Shown: positions 9,697 to 20,139 of the stretch, piece after piece
How the letters are laid out: the number at the start of each line of letters is the position of its first letter
Numbering within the stretch: the stretch's first letter is position 1
IMG/VR virus record: IMGVR_UViG_3300020468_000066
Location: 1 to 25,399 of that record
Length of the DNA: 25,399 nucleotides
From: a virus
Direction: 5' to 3' (one strand)
The notes under the pieces: generated by a model
Seen by the model: the letters and a program-made list of their open reading frames with translations, nothing else
What the model was told of the DNA's origin: nothing
The model's database searches: none
Translations under genes and position numbers: made by a program

Positions 9697-12600
9697 TGCC
9701 AAAAACTGCGAATAAAGTCTCATTCTTAATTGAGTCTCAATTACCTGACTTCATCAACGAAGAGTATGAACTGTTTTCTAAGTTCGTACAGAAGTATTAT
9801 GAGCAAAATGAACTTCAAGGTCAACCACTGGATATTATCAGTAATATTCAGCAGTATCGTGATATAGATTTTTATGAAAAGAATGTACTTAAGCAGTCTA
9901 CCACTACTACTTCATATGTTCAAGATGTAGATACATCTATTAATGTTACTGATGCCTCTTCATTTCCTAAAAATGGTGGGTATATAAAAATTGATGATGA
10001 AATTTGTTTTTATAAAAGTAGAACAGACACACAGTTATTAGAAGTAAGTCGTGGTGTAAGTGGAAACACTAAAATTGGTGACCTGTATGAGGAGAGCACT
10101 TTTGTAACAACACAAACAGATAATCATATACTAGGATCTACTGTACAAAATATCAGTAACCTATTCTTATATTCATTAATTAAAAGTTTTGAGAAACAAT
10201 ACCTTGACAATTTCCCAGAAGCGTATCTAAAAGGGGATATTGACAAGAGAACTCTTATAAAAAATATAACTTCATTCTATAAGTCAAAAGGAACTGATAG
10301 TTCCGTTAAGTTCTTATTTAAATGTCTAATAGATAATGATCCAGAACCAACAATACTATATCCAAGAGAACATACATTAAAGTCATCAGAATCTACTTGG
10401 ATTAATAATTACTCAATCAAAGCAAAAATTTTATCTGGTGATGTAAACAATCTAATTGGTAAAAAGATCACACAAACAACAGGTAAGTTTGCTTCTGCTG
10501 TTGTGGACAATGTTATATTTACTGGTAGATTTGATGGAGAAGATCTATACGAATTAATTCTTTCAGAGTCTAGTGTAAATGGTAGATTTACTATTGCATC
10601 TAAAACAACATTAACAAAAGATGTAGGAGCAACGTTATCTGTTGGTGGTAGAGTTAATGTTTTCTCAACAATTGGATGGGAAAATGAAGGAAAGTTTACT
10701 ATTGACAATGAGGTGTTTACATTTGATGATAAAAATGTAAATCAATTTGTCGTCAAGTCTAGAACAAGTAATGGAGCATATAGTGTTGGGGATGCTGTAA
10801 CTTTTGGTTCTGATGTAAGTGGCAATGGTGTATCACTGTTAGTATATGGTATTGTTTATAACTTAGAATCAAATAATAAAGTTCCTTACTCTAATACTGG
10901 CGATTCTATTGATATATCTGAGTCAGGTTTCCTTACAGATGATATTAAAATATTTGACGATCAAAACAGTCTTAGATGGACTATTGGTGGTTCTACACCT
11001 GCTATAGCAGATTTAAATTCAAATGTTTCTGCAATATATGAAGATGTTGATTCGTATTATATTGCATCGTCTGGATTCCCCTCACATGCTATTGGCACAC
11101 TACCTTCTGATGCAGCAGATCAGAAACACTTAAAAATTATTAGAAAGAAACCAATATCTACAACTGAATCTTATGAGACACAATTTAGAGATGTTGGTAT
11201 TGCTACAAATGGTATACCGTTCTTAAGTTATAAAGACGATGAAGTAATATTGAATGGTGGACTACAAAAAATTACTTTAGATAAAAAAGGTAATGGTTAT
11301 AAGAAACCACCTTTTGTTTTAATTGATGGTGTTGCTAATCAAGCAACAACAAAACTTGCTGGTGAAGTTGTTCAGTCTGTATCAATTGTTACAGAAGGTA
11401 GTTATACATCTGTTCCTAGTGTTGAGATTTTATCTGGTAGAAATGCTACAGTAACTGCTATCATTACACAAGGTGAAATTACTAGCATTACTATTGACAA
11501 TGCTGGTGAATACTATTCATCACCACCTGAAGTAAGAATTGCTGACTTAGCAGGTAGAGGACAATTTGCTGTATATACATCAGAAGTATCAAATGCTGGT
11601 CAGTTGACTAATTTAGTTAAAGTCAATGGTGGTAAGGGATATACTTCAGGTAATGTTTTGATAGATATAATTCCTGTAGGATCTGGTGCTACTGCAACTG
11701 CTAGTATTAAAGAGTGGAGAAAGGATAGATTTAAGAAGACAACTGTAGATTCTGAAAATGGTACTTTCTTTTCTAATTTTACTGCTTCTGTAGGACAAGG
11801 GTATGGATATCTTGCATCTCCCACTACATTAAGAACAAATGATACAGGAGCATCTCATTCTCCTATTCTAGGATTTGCATATGATGGTAACCCCATATAT
11901 GGTGCTTTTGGATATACACAACCTTTAAATTCTACTAGTGCTATTTCTAAAATGACTAGTAGTTACATGCCAGTAACAACTAGAGTTGATGGACCTAATG
12001 AAACCACTTATCCAATTGGCACATTCATAGAAGATTGGGTGTATGTTCATGACAGAGGATCATTAGATAGAAATAATGGTCGTTACTGTATTACACCAGA
12101 ATTTCCAAATGGTACGTATGCATACTTCATCACATGTGATGGTACGGATACTCCAGTATTCCCTTATGTTGTTGGTAAGTGTTACTATTCATTACCAGTT
12201 GATTCCAATTACAATTCAACGTTAAATCAATATGATTTACCAACAAATGCTAAGAGACTAAGAACTACTGATATAGAAAATAACGGTGATGGTACATCGT
12301 TACAAATACAAGATGTAACAACTGGTAGTATATCATCTGCTACCGTAGAAACATCATCTGCTACATTCTCAGTTGGTTCTAAATTAATTATTGATGAGAG
12401 TGGTACTGGTGGTTCTGATGTTAAAGCAGAAGTTGATTCGGTTACAGGTAAATCAGTAATCTCAATTGAGTCTCAAACTGATAAAGTATTGTTTGTTAAT
12501 TTGACTAGTAATGCATATCTCTTTGATGGTGATAGGGTCACACAAGGGTCTGCAACAGGGCGTATAGTTGGTAATGTATTCTCTGCTACAAAGTTCCCTA

Positions 12601-15600
12601 TTCGCTCTGTAACTGGCACATGGAGTGCTACAGGAACTCTTACATCTGATACAGAAGTTCTTACATTGCTTTTAGATCAAAATGCATCATACACAAAGGG
12701 TGCAATTTTGTCATTGAACGATGGTGTAAATCTTCCTGTTGCTAAAGGAGAAGTTTTAGAAACAACATCATCACAAAATAGTGTTAAAGTAAAAGTTACA
12801 CAGACAGGTTTTACAATATCATCTACATTGTTCTTGTCTAGTTCTAATCTACTTAATACACCTGGTTCAAAAATTATTTCTATTACATCATTAAGTGAAA
12901 ATTTAGGTATTAATACAATACAAGATAATGTTGCTTTACTCTCAACAGGATCAAACCACGGTGTTGCTGAAGGTGAAAGAATTACTGTTGATGTAAATCC
13001 TAACGATACCTCTACTACAACAGAATTGCAAGTAACTTCTGCTGTTTATCAAGAAGCAGTCCTTGAAACACCTGTTGTAGCAACGACTCTCAACGACAGT
13101 GGAGTTGGAAGATTTGAAATATTAAATGGTGGTAATAACTATACGGTTGGTCAATATAATGACATTGCTTTGTCAGGTGGTAAAGGATCTGGTGCAAAAG
13201 CATCTATAAAGGTAGAACAGATAGGAAACAACACACCAGTTACTGAAGTTGTGATCACTGATAGAGGATCAGGGTATGAAAAATTTGATATTCTTACAGT
13301 TGGTGATAGTGATTTAAACAAAACTGATACTAATGAACCAAGATTGCAAATAAGTGTTGATCATGCTGGATTCTCTAAGGAAAGAACAGATCTTATAGTA
13401 ACCAGTGCAATTGGTTTTAGCGTAAATGATAAACTTGTTATTGGTAGTGAAGTTGTAACTATAACAAGTATTACTAGTAATACATTTACTGTTACTAGAG
13501 GATCTAAACCAGCAGATCATTTTAATGGTGTGACTATTACTTTACAGGATGCAGGTTTTACATTAAGTAGTGGATATTTAATTAATCAATATAGTGGTTC
13601 AGATTTAACACAACCATATGTTGTATCATATGATACAACAACACAGAAGGTTGTATTCAAGTATGGATATGGAGTAACACCTAGTTTATTGACATTGAGT
13701 TCTGTTTTTAGAGATCAAAGTCAACCTGCTAATAGATTAGTCAATATAGCAAGTGTCAGTGAACCTATTACTGCATTTGAAATTGATGGTGAAAGAAACA
13801 AAATTGTAAACATTAAAAATTACTACAAGTATAAATTTAATGTTTCACACTCTTCCATGATTGGTAAGAAGTTTGACATATCACCTAGTATTAATTTTAA
13901 TATTGTTGCAGTAGAAAAAGAGATACCTAACCTATCTGAAGTTAATATTAAAGTTGGTTTTGGTTCTAGAACTTATAACAATACATATTCATCAAAAGTA
14001 AACAGTCAATATAATAAATTCTACTATTTTGATCAAAATAATATTGTTAATGCAGAGGGTTCATATTTAAATGTTATTGATGATGATCTACAAGGTGAAA
14101 AAACAGCATTATATGTAACACCAACAAAAATTTTATATTCTACTGTTAATCCAGTTACCCATGATGGCACAGGATCTATTAGTTATACAACTAAGTCATT
14201 ATTTGCAGTAGGTAATATTAATTCTATTAGAGTAACTAACGTAGGAGGTAATTATAAAAAACTTCCTATAGTTACTGGTATTATTAATTCAGAAGGTAAT
14301 ATTGATAATACAGTTAAGTGTTACTTGTCAAGCAATGATATTGGTATACCTTCCAATATAAAAATCATTAGTAACGGTGGATTATATCACAACGATACTA
14401 GTTTACAATCTACATTTAGATCAAATAATATATTTACATTATCTGATTTTAATGAAAAACCATTTAGTGTAGGTGAGACTATTATTCAAAAATCTGGTAG
14501 TGTGGAAGTTGCTAGAGCAAGAGTTACATCATGGACAGAAGGGACTAATATACTCATAGTTGATAAAGTCACAGGTATTTTTAGAATTGATCAAAATATA
14601 ATTGGTCTTGCAAGAAATCAAATTGCAAAACTAAAGAGTATTAGTTTTACTGAGTTCTTACCTACTATTCAAACTGATTTTGACAACGTAGGATTCTATA
14701 GTTCAGATGCTGGTAAACTTAGTGATGCAAATCAAAGATTGCATGATTCTTATTACTATCAAGATTTTTCTTATACTATAAAATCAAAAACTTCAACTGA
14801 TACTTGGAGACAACTTATAAAAGAAACAACTCATCCAGCAGGTTTCCAATTGTTTGGTGAAGTTGTAATTGAATCAGAAGTTGATGCTAAGATGACTGAT
14901 AACACTGCTGTGAGTAGAGTTTCAGTAATTCAAGCATGGGATCCAACTAAAAATAAAATTACTGTAGAGAGTATAAGAAAACAGATTACACAAAACATCA
15001 TTTTGATGGACAATCTGAATGTTGAGAAAGGAGTTGGGTCTGTTGCATTAGATGCAATTAATACTAGTGAAATTATTGGCGAAGAAGTATATTTAAATGC
15101 AGCATTTAACGGTTCATTTGGTAATAAAGGTAATCGTGAAGGTCAAAAACAATTTACTTTAGTAGATATTAACAACAACGCTATTACACCATTTAATGAT
15201 CAAGCATTAGTCATAACTTTAGATGGTATATTACAAGAACCAGGTAAAGCGTACACTATATTAAATGATAATATTACATTTGCTGAAGCACCATTGACAG
15301 GTGTTACATTTTATGCTAATAAATTCCAATTTAAAACTAGTGCTTTAAATAACAAATATCTGAAAAAAATTAGAAATATCTTCCAAAGAAATGGTAGATG
15401 GTTAGATGCTTCTAATCAGATTGAGAGAAATAAAGAATTTATTCAAGAGTCAACTCTTACACATATAAAAACAGTTCATCCTACACTTTCTTGGAACTCA
15501 TTAAGTACAAAATGCTTTAGAGACATTGGATTTATAGTAGATGCATTAGCACATGATATAAGATTTGGTGGTAATGAAAAAACTATTGTATCATTAGAAA

Positions 15601-18254
15601 AATATTTCAATAATGGTATATTAGATTATATTGATGGTGAGTTAGAACCAACAATAGAAGCATTTCAATATGCTGTTGGACTTGCTAAACAGGCAATTAA
15701 TAATGAGTTATCTGGAGGATTTGCTGATTCTGATATTCTTACAGATAATGGTCCTATTAAGTGTGCAGATGTTCTTGCTGCATTAGATACTTTATCAGAA
15801 GTTATTAGAGTAATATTGACTACTGGTCCTGGTTCTGTAACATTAGGATATCCAGACTATTTTAATGGTGAGAATACTATATTTGATTTGTTCTATACTG
15901 ATGGTACACCTGTTGATACAGAAGAGAATGAAGATTTATGGATTGCATTGAGTGGTGTTTTACAAGTTGGTGATTCATATACAATTGATAGAACAAATAT
16001 ACCAAACAGAATTATATTCTCAACCCCTCCTATATGGGGTCAGTCAAAGAATACTAAAACTGTATATGAAGGTTTAGCAGTTGAAAGATTCTTTGGTCAG
16101 GGTATTGGATCTTATGACAAGTTAACTATTAGTATTACTAATGCTGGCACAGGACCTTTCCTAATTGTTGATAAAAATACTGAAATTAGATCTCTTAATA
16201 ATACTGCATTTGTTTATGTTTTCATAGATGGTATTTTACAGAGAGAAACTAAGTCATACACTATTAGCGGACCTTCTATAAGATTCCACAAAGAAATATC
16301 TCCTGAAAATAATGTTAATATCATTAGTTTATATGGAAGAGACTCAGAAACAACTTTAACTTTATTTGATTATGAAAGAAATCAATATTACAATGAACTT
16401 AAGTTAACATGTGATGCTGGTTCTCCTAATGATTTCATTAATTGGATTTCTTGGTACAATCTATCACATAATGATCATCAAGTTGCATATCAAAAGGTTG
16501 GTGGTGTTAAAAAGTATATTGGTAATGTAAAAGTATATACAAAGACTGCAAATACTTTGATTGTTACAATTGCTGGTAGTAATCAGACATTAGATGCATC
16601 AAATATATTCTTTGCTGGCAAACCAGACTTCAGTGATGAATATGAATTAGATGGAACAACAGATACACTTGTTCCAGTTAAGGATGGATTTAATGAGAAT
16701 CAAATGCAGAGAAATTCTGCTAGATGGTTATATGGTACACCTAAAGGTGATGAAGCATTCTTTGAAAGAAAAAGAGGTGGTGCTAATCTAATTTCAAATG
16801 ATTTAATCAAGATTGATGGTGAAACTGAATTTAGAACTGTTAACAAATTACCTCGTTACGTAAATCCAAAGAGTTACAATGTAGATTCTGATGTATCAAA
16901 CGATTTTTATGGTCCTCTACTCGTTTCCAAGTATTCAGGTGACACTCGTGGAATTGGTCTAAGTGTAGAATGTACAGTTACTAATGGAAATGTAACAAAT
17001 GTTACATGGAATAAAGATGCTGGTGCTATTAACGGATATGATAGTACACCTGTACTACATTTTATTCCTGAGAACAGACAAGGTGGTGGTGCAAGAGCAG
17101 AAGTAATTGTACAAGGTGGAATAGTTGTAGATATTGTAATTACTGATTCTGGTTCTGGATATACAACTGCTCCAAGAGTTGTTGTTTCTAGACAGTTCAA
17201 AGTAATCAAGAAGAATGGCAGAAAGATTGATAGTCTTATAGAATTAGGTTTTGAAAATAACCTTCTTGTTACTAACTTAAGTGTTGTTAGTGATATTACT
17301 CCAATTAAAGGAGTTGAAGGTGGTGGTGGAGGAGGTGGAGGAGGTATCATAGGACCTACTTTACCTGGTGATCCTGATAATCCTTCACATATGATACCTA
17401 GTTGGGCACAATCAGATTGGATTGGTAGTTTAACATTAATTGAAAAAGAAATTGAATTAGGTTTTACTTTACCAGCACCTGTAGCGATTCCGCAAGAAAT
17501 CACAAGATATTATCCAACTGTTGTTGATTCCGTCAGATTACCTGATACAAATCTTACATCACAAGGAATGAGCATTCTTGAACTTGGTGCTTATAATGTA
17601 CAATGTGGTTTTAGTACATTTATAGATCTAGATAGACCATCTGGAGGTAGAAGACCTGGTCCTCCTGATGGTGGAGGCGGTGGAGGCGGTGGCGGTGGCA
17701 CAACGCCTGGTGATAATGTAACTACATATCAAATGGGATTTGTTGATCATCGTTTCTATAATCCATCATACAATTCATCCCCACCTCCGCTACATAATAC
17801 AACCATGAGACCTGCTTTCTTTATGTGGGAAGGTGCTAAGTTCATGGATACAGGAGATATTTTATCTCCAGCAGGACATTCTGTTTCTGAGTATACCATT
17901 GAAGAGTTTGATAGATATGGATTCCAGTTATTAGAGTTTTCTGATTTTGCTGGATCGGGATGGGCAAACGATGGATATTCAATGAATGTTGCGTATCCAA
18001 CAATCAACAATTATCTAACTCAACTAGATACTACAGACTTACCTGACGAAAATGGTGCAGGTTATGTCGCATCAGGTGCAGTTGTGTATACAAATACAAC
18101 TAATTTCCCCGCATCTGGTAATATTTTAATTGGTAAAGAAACAATTTCTTATACCAGTAAACTAAGTGATCGTTTTATTGGATGCACCCGTGGTGCAAAT
18201 GGTTCTCTTATAGAGAGTCATACCGTGAGTGACTTCATAAGAAGTGCAAATTAA
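9696..18254 (+). CDS. Very large modular virion protein, 2,852 aa (gp7 position)
   Basis: GTG start overlapping the gp6 stop. Residues 1-70 resemble the conserved start of cyanophage proteins that follow gp6. Modules by eye: beta units with a (S/T)RG turn near 81-124, 326-370, 1230-1278 and 2798-2841; GxGY beta units near 521-678, 1137-1203, about 1508 and 2463-2508; a YHYH-like domain at about 716-835 (H721, DGNPIYG at 730-736); a helical domain near 1913-2045; DGxLQ units near 1842, 2084 and 2177. Runs of 9 and 10 glycines (2542-2550, 2659-2668) bracket a 108-residue segment before a C-terminal domain. Its place matches T4 gp7, but it is nearly three times longer. It is probably a peripheral baseplate protein, with some parts possibly fibre-like or receptor-binding. 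Confidence 0.8.
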   Translation: MPKTANKVSFLIESQLPDFINEEYELFSKFVQKYYEQNELQGQPLDIISNIQQYRDIDFYEKNVLKQSTTTTSYVQDVDTSINVTDASSFPKNGGYIKIDDEICFYKSRTDTQLLEVSRGVSGNTKIGDLYEESTFVTTQTDNHILGSTVQNISNLFLYSLIKSFEKQYLDNFPEAYLKGDIDKRTLIKNITSFYKSKGTDSSVKFLFKCLIDNDPEPTILYPREHTLKSSESTWINNYSIKAKILSGDVNNLIGKKITQTTGKFASAVVDNVIFTGRFDGEDLYELILSESSVNGRFTIASKTTLTKDVGATLSVGGRVNVFSTIGWENEGKFTIDNEVFTFDDKNVNQFVVKSRTSNGAYSVGDAVTFGSDVSGNGVSLLVYGIVYNLESNNKVPYSNTGDSIDISESGFLTDDIKIFDDQNSLRWTIGGSTPAIADLNSNVSAIYEDVDSYYIASSGFPSHAIGTLPSDAADQKHLKIIRKKPISTTESYETQFRDVGIATNGIPFLSYKDDEVILNGGLQKITLDKKGNGYKKPPFVLIDGVANQATTKLAGEVVQSVSIVTEGSYTSVPSVEILSGRNATVTAIITQGEITSITIDNAGEYYSSPPEVRIADLAGRGQFAVYTSEVSNAGQLTNLVKVNGGKGYTSGNVLIDIIPVGSGATATASIKEWRKDRFKKTTVDSENGTFFSNFTASVGQGYGYLASPTTLRTNDTGASHSPILGFAYDGNPIYGAFGYTQPLNSTSAISKMTSSYMPVTTRVDGPNETTYPIGTFIEDWVYVHDRGSLDRNNGRYCITPEFPNGTYAYFITCDGTDTPVFPYVVGKCYYSLPVDSNYNSTLNQYDLPTNAKRLRTTDIENNGDGTSLQIQDVTTGSISSATVETSSATFSVGSKLIIDESGTGGSDVKAEVDSVTGKSVISIESQTDKVLFVNLTSNAYLFDGDRVTQGSATGRIVGNVFSATKFPIRSVTGTWSATGTLTSDTEVLTLLLDQNASYTKGAILSLNDGVNLPVAKGEVLETTSSQNSVKVKVTQTGFTISSTLFLSSSNLLNTPGSKIISITSLSENLGINTIQDNVALLSTGSNHGVAEGERITVDVNPNDTSTTTELQVTSAVYQEAVLETPVVATTLNDSGVGRFEILNGGNNYTVGQYNDIALSGGKGSGAKASIKVEQIGNNTPVTEVVITDRGSGYEKFDILTVGDSDLNKTDTNEPRLQISVDHAGFSKERTDLIVTSAIGFSVNDKLVIGSEVVTITSITSNTFTVTRGSKPADHFNGVTITLQDAGFTLSSGYLINQYSGSDLTQPYVVSYDTTTQKVVFKYGYGVTPSLLTLSSVFRDQSQPANRLVNIASVSEPITAFEIDGERNKIVNIKNYYKYKFNVSHSSMIGKKFDISPSINFNIVAVEKEIPNLSEVNIKVGFGSRTYNNTYSSKVNSQYNKFYYFDQNNIVNAEGSYLNVIDDDLQGEKTALYVTPTKILYSTVNPVTHDGTGSISYTTKSLFAVGNINSIRVTNVGGNYKKLPIVTGIINSEGNIDNTVKCYLSSNDIGIPSNIKIISNGGLYHNDTSLQSTFRSNNIFTLSDFNEKPFSVGETIIQKSGSVEVARARVTSWTEGTNILIVDKVTGIFRIDQNIIGLARNQIAKLKSISFTEFLPTIQTDFDNVGFYSSDAGKLSDANQRLHDSYYYQDFSYTIKSKTSTDTWRQLIKETTHPAGFQLFGEVVIESEVDAKMTDNTAVSRVSVIQAWDPTKNKITVESIRKQITQNIILMDNLNVEKGVGSVALDAINTSEIIGEEVYLNAAFNGSFGNKGNREGQKQFTLVDINNNAITPFNDQALVITLDGILQEPGKAYTILNDNITFAEAPLTGVTFYANKFQFKTSALNNKYLKKIRNIFQRNGRWLDASNQIERNKEFIQESTLTHIKTVHPTLSWNSLSTKCFRDIGFIVDALAHDIRFGGNEKTIVSLEKYFNNGILDYIDGELEPTIEAFQYAVGLAKQAINNELSGGFADSDILTDNGPIKCADVLAALDTLSEVIRVILTTGPGSVTLGYPDYFNGENTIFDLFYTDGTPVDTEENEDLWIALSGVLQVGDSYTIDRTNIPNRIIFSTPPIWGQSKNTKTVYEGLAVERFFGQGIGSYDKLTISITNAGTGPFLIVDKNTEIRSLNNTAFVYVFIDGILQRETKSYTISGPSIRFHKEISPENNVNIISLYGRDSETTLTLFDYERNQYYNELKLTCDAGSPNDFINWISWYNLSHNDHQVAYQKVGGVKKYIGNVKVYTKTANTLIVTIAGSNQTLDASNIFFAGKPDFSDEYELDGTTDTLVPVKDGFNENQMQRNSARWLYGTPKGDEAFFERKRGGANLISNDLIKIDGETEFRTVNKLPRYVNPKSYNVDSDVSNDFYGPLLVSKYSGDTRGIGLSVECTVTNGNVTNVTWNKDAGAINGYDSTPVLHFIPENRQGGGARAEVIVQGGIVVDIVITDSGSGYTTAPRVVVSRQFKVIKKNGRKIDSLIELGFENNLLVTNLSVVSDITPIKGVEGGGGGGGGGIIGPTLPGDPDNPSHMIPSWAQSDWIGSLTLIEKEIELGFTLPAPVAIPQEITRYYPTVVDSVRLPDTNLTSQGMSILELGAYNVQCGFSTFIDLDRPSGGRRPGPPDGGGGGGGGGGTTPGDNVTTYQMGFVDHRFYNPSYNSSPPPLHNTTMRPAFFMWEGAKFMDTGDILSPAGHSVSEYTIEEFDRYGFQLLEFSDFAGSGWANDGYSMNVAYPTINNYLTQLDTTDLPDENGAGYVASGAVVYTNTTNFPASGNILIGKETISYTSKLSDRFIGCTRGANGSLIESHTVSDFIRSAN
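17319..17345 (+). repeat. Poly-glycine codon run (9 Gly)
   Basis: Nine consecutive GGT/GGA codons (residues 2542-2550 of the large virion protein). Mixed Gly codons mean the run is kept at protein level and is not a slipped homopolymer. It is a flexible linker between the last GxGY unit and the 108-residue segment. Confidence 0.9.
17670..17699 (+). repeat. Poly-glycine codon run (10 Gly)
   Basis: Ten consecutive GGT/GGA/GGC codons (residues 2659-2668), preceded by a Pro/Arg/Gly-rich stretch. With the run at 17319 it delimits a segment that could be exchanged or rotate freely. Confidence 0.9.
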
Positions 18255-18258
18255 AACG

Positions 18259-18266
18259 TATAAATA
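18259..18266 (+). promoter_or_regulatory. T4-type late promoter upstream of gp8
   Basis: TATAAATA, the canonical T4 late -10 sequence, lies 48 bases before the gp8 ATG and just after the stop of the large virion protein. It gives the gp8 and DUF4815 genes their own late transcript. Confidence 0.8.
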
Positions 18267-18313
18267 AACCTTAGATTCATCTATTATTAAGAAACTAAAC
18301 GAGACTCAGTGCT

Positions 18314-20107
18314 ATGGCAGCTATTATTTCAGAAAAATTTAGAATCTTCAATGCGAAGCAATTCTTAGAATCATTAGGTGAAGGTGCAGATGATGCCTCA
18401 GCTGATCGTACTAGAATGTACTTCTTCGTTGGAAGATCAACCAAGTGGAACGGTTACCTTGAAATTTTCAATGTAAGCGGAACATTCGCAGTTAACGATG
18501 TTATCTACACAGGTAATGATGTTAACACTGCAACATTTAAAGGTACAGTAGAAGCAGTTTATCCAAACAGTCTTCTTCTGAATACTATCTTGCCTAGTGC
18601 AACTGCAACACCTTCTTTTGGTACGGTGATAACAAACGGAACTGCAACTGCCAAGACAGGAACATATAGGTATGCAACTGAAGAAGTTCCACCTATTCCT
18701 CTAGATAATGCTTCTGAGAAAGGAGATGTGTATGATGAGATAATTGCTGCCAAGCGTATTCTTAGTGATAATGCTCGTCTAGTTGTTCCTCGTTACAACT
18801 GGAATACTCAGACGAATCCAAAATTTGATATGTACCGTCCAAACTACGCACCAACACCTGGTGGCGGTGGAGCGATTGGTACACAAACTGCTTTAGGTTC
18901 AACTTCATTGCCTGGATCTAAGTTTTATGTTATGAATAGCAACTATGAAGTATTCAAATGTCTTTATAATGGACAGGATGAAACAAACACTGCTGGACAA
19001 AACGTAACCTACGAACCAAAGTCACAACCTAGTGCTGGTCAAGGTACATTTGATAGTGCTACTGGTGTATATACAGAACCATCTGGTACTGCTGGATATA
19101 TTTGGAAGCATGTATTTACACTACCTACTGGTGATGTTCTTGCTTTCTTATCAACAGACTTTATGCCTATTGCTGCTGCAACTGATGCATCTAGGACTGC
19201 TGTAGAAGCACTTGCTGTTGATGGTGCTATTCATGTTGCTGTTGTTAGAGACGCTGGAACGAATCTTCCTGCATCTGCTACATTATACACTCCAGTTAAA
19301 GGAGATGGTACTGGTGCTATTGTTAAGTTTGAAACTAATGCTTCTGGTGAAGTATCATCTGCTTCTATGCAAGCAGTTGGATCTGGTTACACATATGGTA
19401 ATTTAATTTTAACTACTGCTACAGTATTCACTGATACTGCTCTTACAACCAATCCTGGTGCATTTACAGGTTCCGCATATATTGAAGTTGCAATTTCACC
19501 TGAAGGTGGACATGGTTCTAATGCTGATGTAGAACTCTTTGGTAAAAGAGTTATGACAAACGTGCGTTTAACATATGCAGAAGGTCAAGGTGATTTCCCT
19601 GTTGATAATGATTTCCGTAGAATAGGAATTATTCAAGATCCATTTGATTATGGTACTACAACGTATGCTGCTAATAGCACACTTCGTGGAACCCATGCAT
19701 TAAAAGTCAATGGAACTGGTGCTGATTATGTTGTTGATGAAGTTATATCCCAGACAGTAACTGGCGGTACTGCAAAAGGTACTGTAGTTTCTTGGGATTC
19801 CACTAATGGTATCTTAAAATATTTCCAATCCCCTAGTGTACATACCGATGCTGGTGTTGTATATGCATTTGAATCTAATGCTTCTAATGCAGTTAGTGGT
19901 GGTACTTCTAGTGCTTCAAGAAATGTTGTTACTACAGAGGGAACATCTGGTACACCTTCAGTAGTTGCTGATGTCTCTTTTGTAGAGGGCAAAGCAAACG
20001 CTGAGATTGAACCTAACTCTGGAGATATCGTATACATAGAGAACAGAAGACAGATTACAAGAGCTGCTGACCAGATAGAGGACATCAAGCTTGTAATTGA
20101 ATTCTAA
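18314..20107 (+). CDS. gp8: gp8-like baseplate wedge protein, 597 aa
   Basis: The start MAAIISEKFRIFNAKQFLES and the FFVGRSTKWN segment (residues 36-45) match the T4 gp8 start (KFRTEKMLNFYNS...FGRSEPW), and the last residues GDIVYIENRRQITRAADQIE...LVIEF match the gp8 end (GEMIYMENRPPIIMAMDQTE...ILFTF). Between them are PRYNWN (about 163-168) and a GYIWKHVFTLP strand (about 261-271), both gp8-like. T4 gp8 is 334 residues; the extra length lies mainly near 46-145 and 448-570, in Thr/Gly-rich beta units, with a GSGYTYG unit near 354. gp8 sits on the outer wedge. The insertions may change its partners. Confidence 0.85.
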   Translation: MAAIISEKFRIFNAKQFLESLGEGADDASADRTRMYFFVGRSTKWNGYLEIFNVSGTFAVNDVIYTGNDVNTATFKGTVEAVYPNSLLLNTILPSATATPSFGTVITNGTATAKTGTYRYATEEVPPIPLDNASEKGDVYDEIIAAKRILSDNARLVVPRYNWNTQTNPKFDMYRPNYAPTPGGGGAIGTQTALGSTSLPGSKFYVMNSNYEVFKCLYNGQDETNTAGQNVTYEPKSQPSAGQGTFDSATGVYTEPSGTAGYIWKHVFTLPTGDVLAFLSTDFMPIAAATDASRTAVEALAVDGAIHVAVVRDAGTNLPASATLYTPVKGDGTGAIVKFETNASGEVSSASMQAVGSGYTYGNLILTTATVFTDTALTTNPGAFTGSAYIEVAISPEGGHGSNADVELFGKRVMTNVRLTYAEGQGDFPVDNDFRRIGIIQDPFDYGTTTYAANSTLRGTHALKVNGTGADYVVDEVISQTVTGGTAKGTVVSWDSTNGILKYFQSPSVHTDAGVVYAFESNASNAVSGGTSSASRNVVTTEGTSGTPSVVADVSFVEGKANAEIEPNSGDIVYIENRRQITRAADQIEDIKLVIEF

Positions 20108-20139
20108 TCTTATCCAATCCAAGTTAGAAGAACAGTGAG

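Noticed and set aside
16907-17503. Long open frame on the minus strand (198 codons) with a poly-proline run
   Set aside because: It lies antisense to the large virion protein; the prolines are just the complement of the poly-glycine codons, and no start signal or family is visible.
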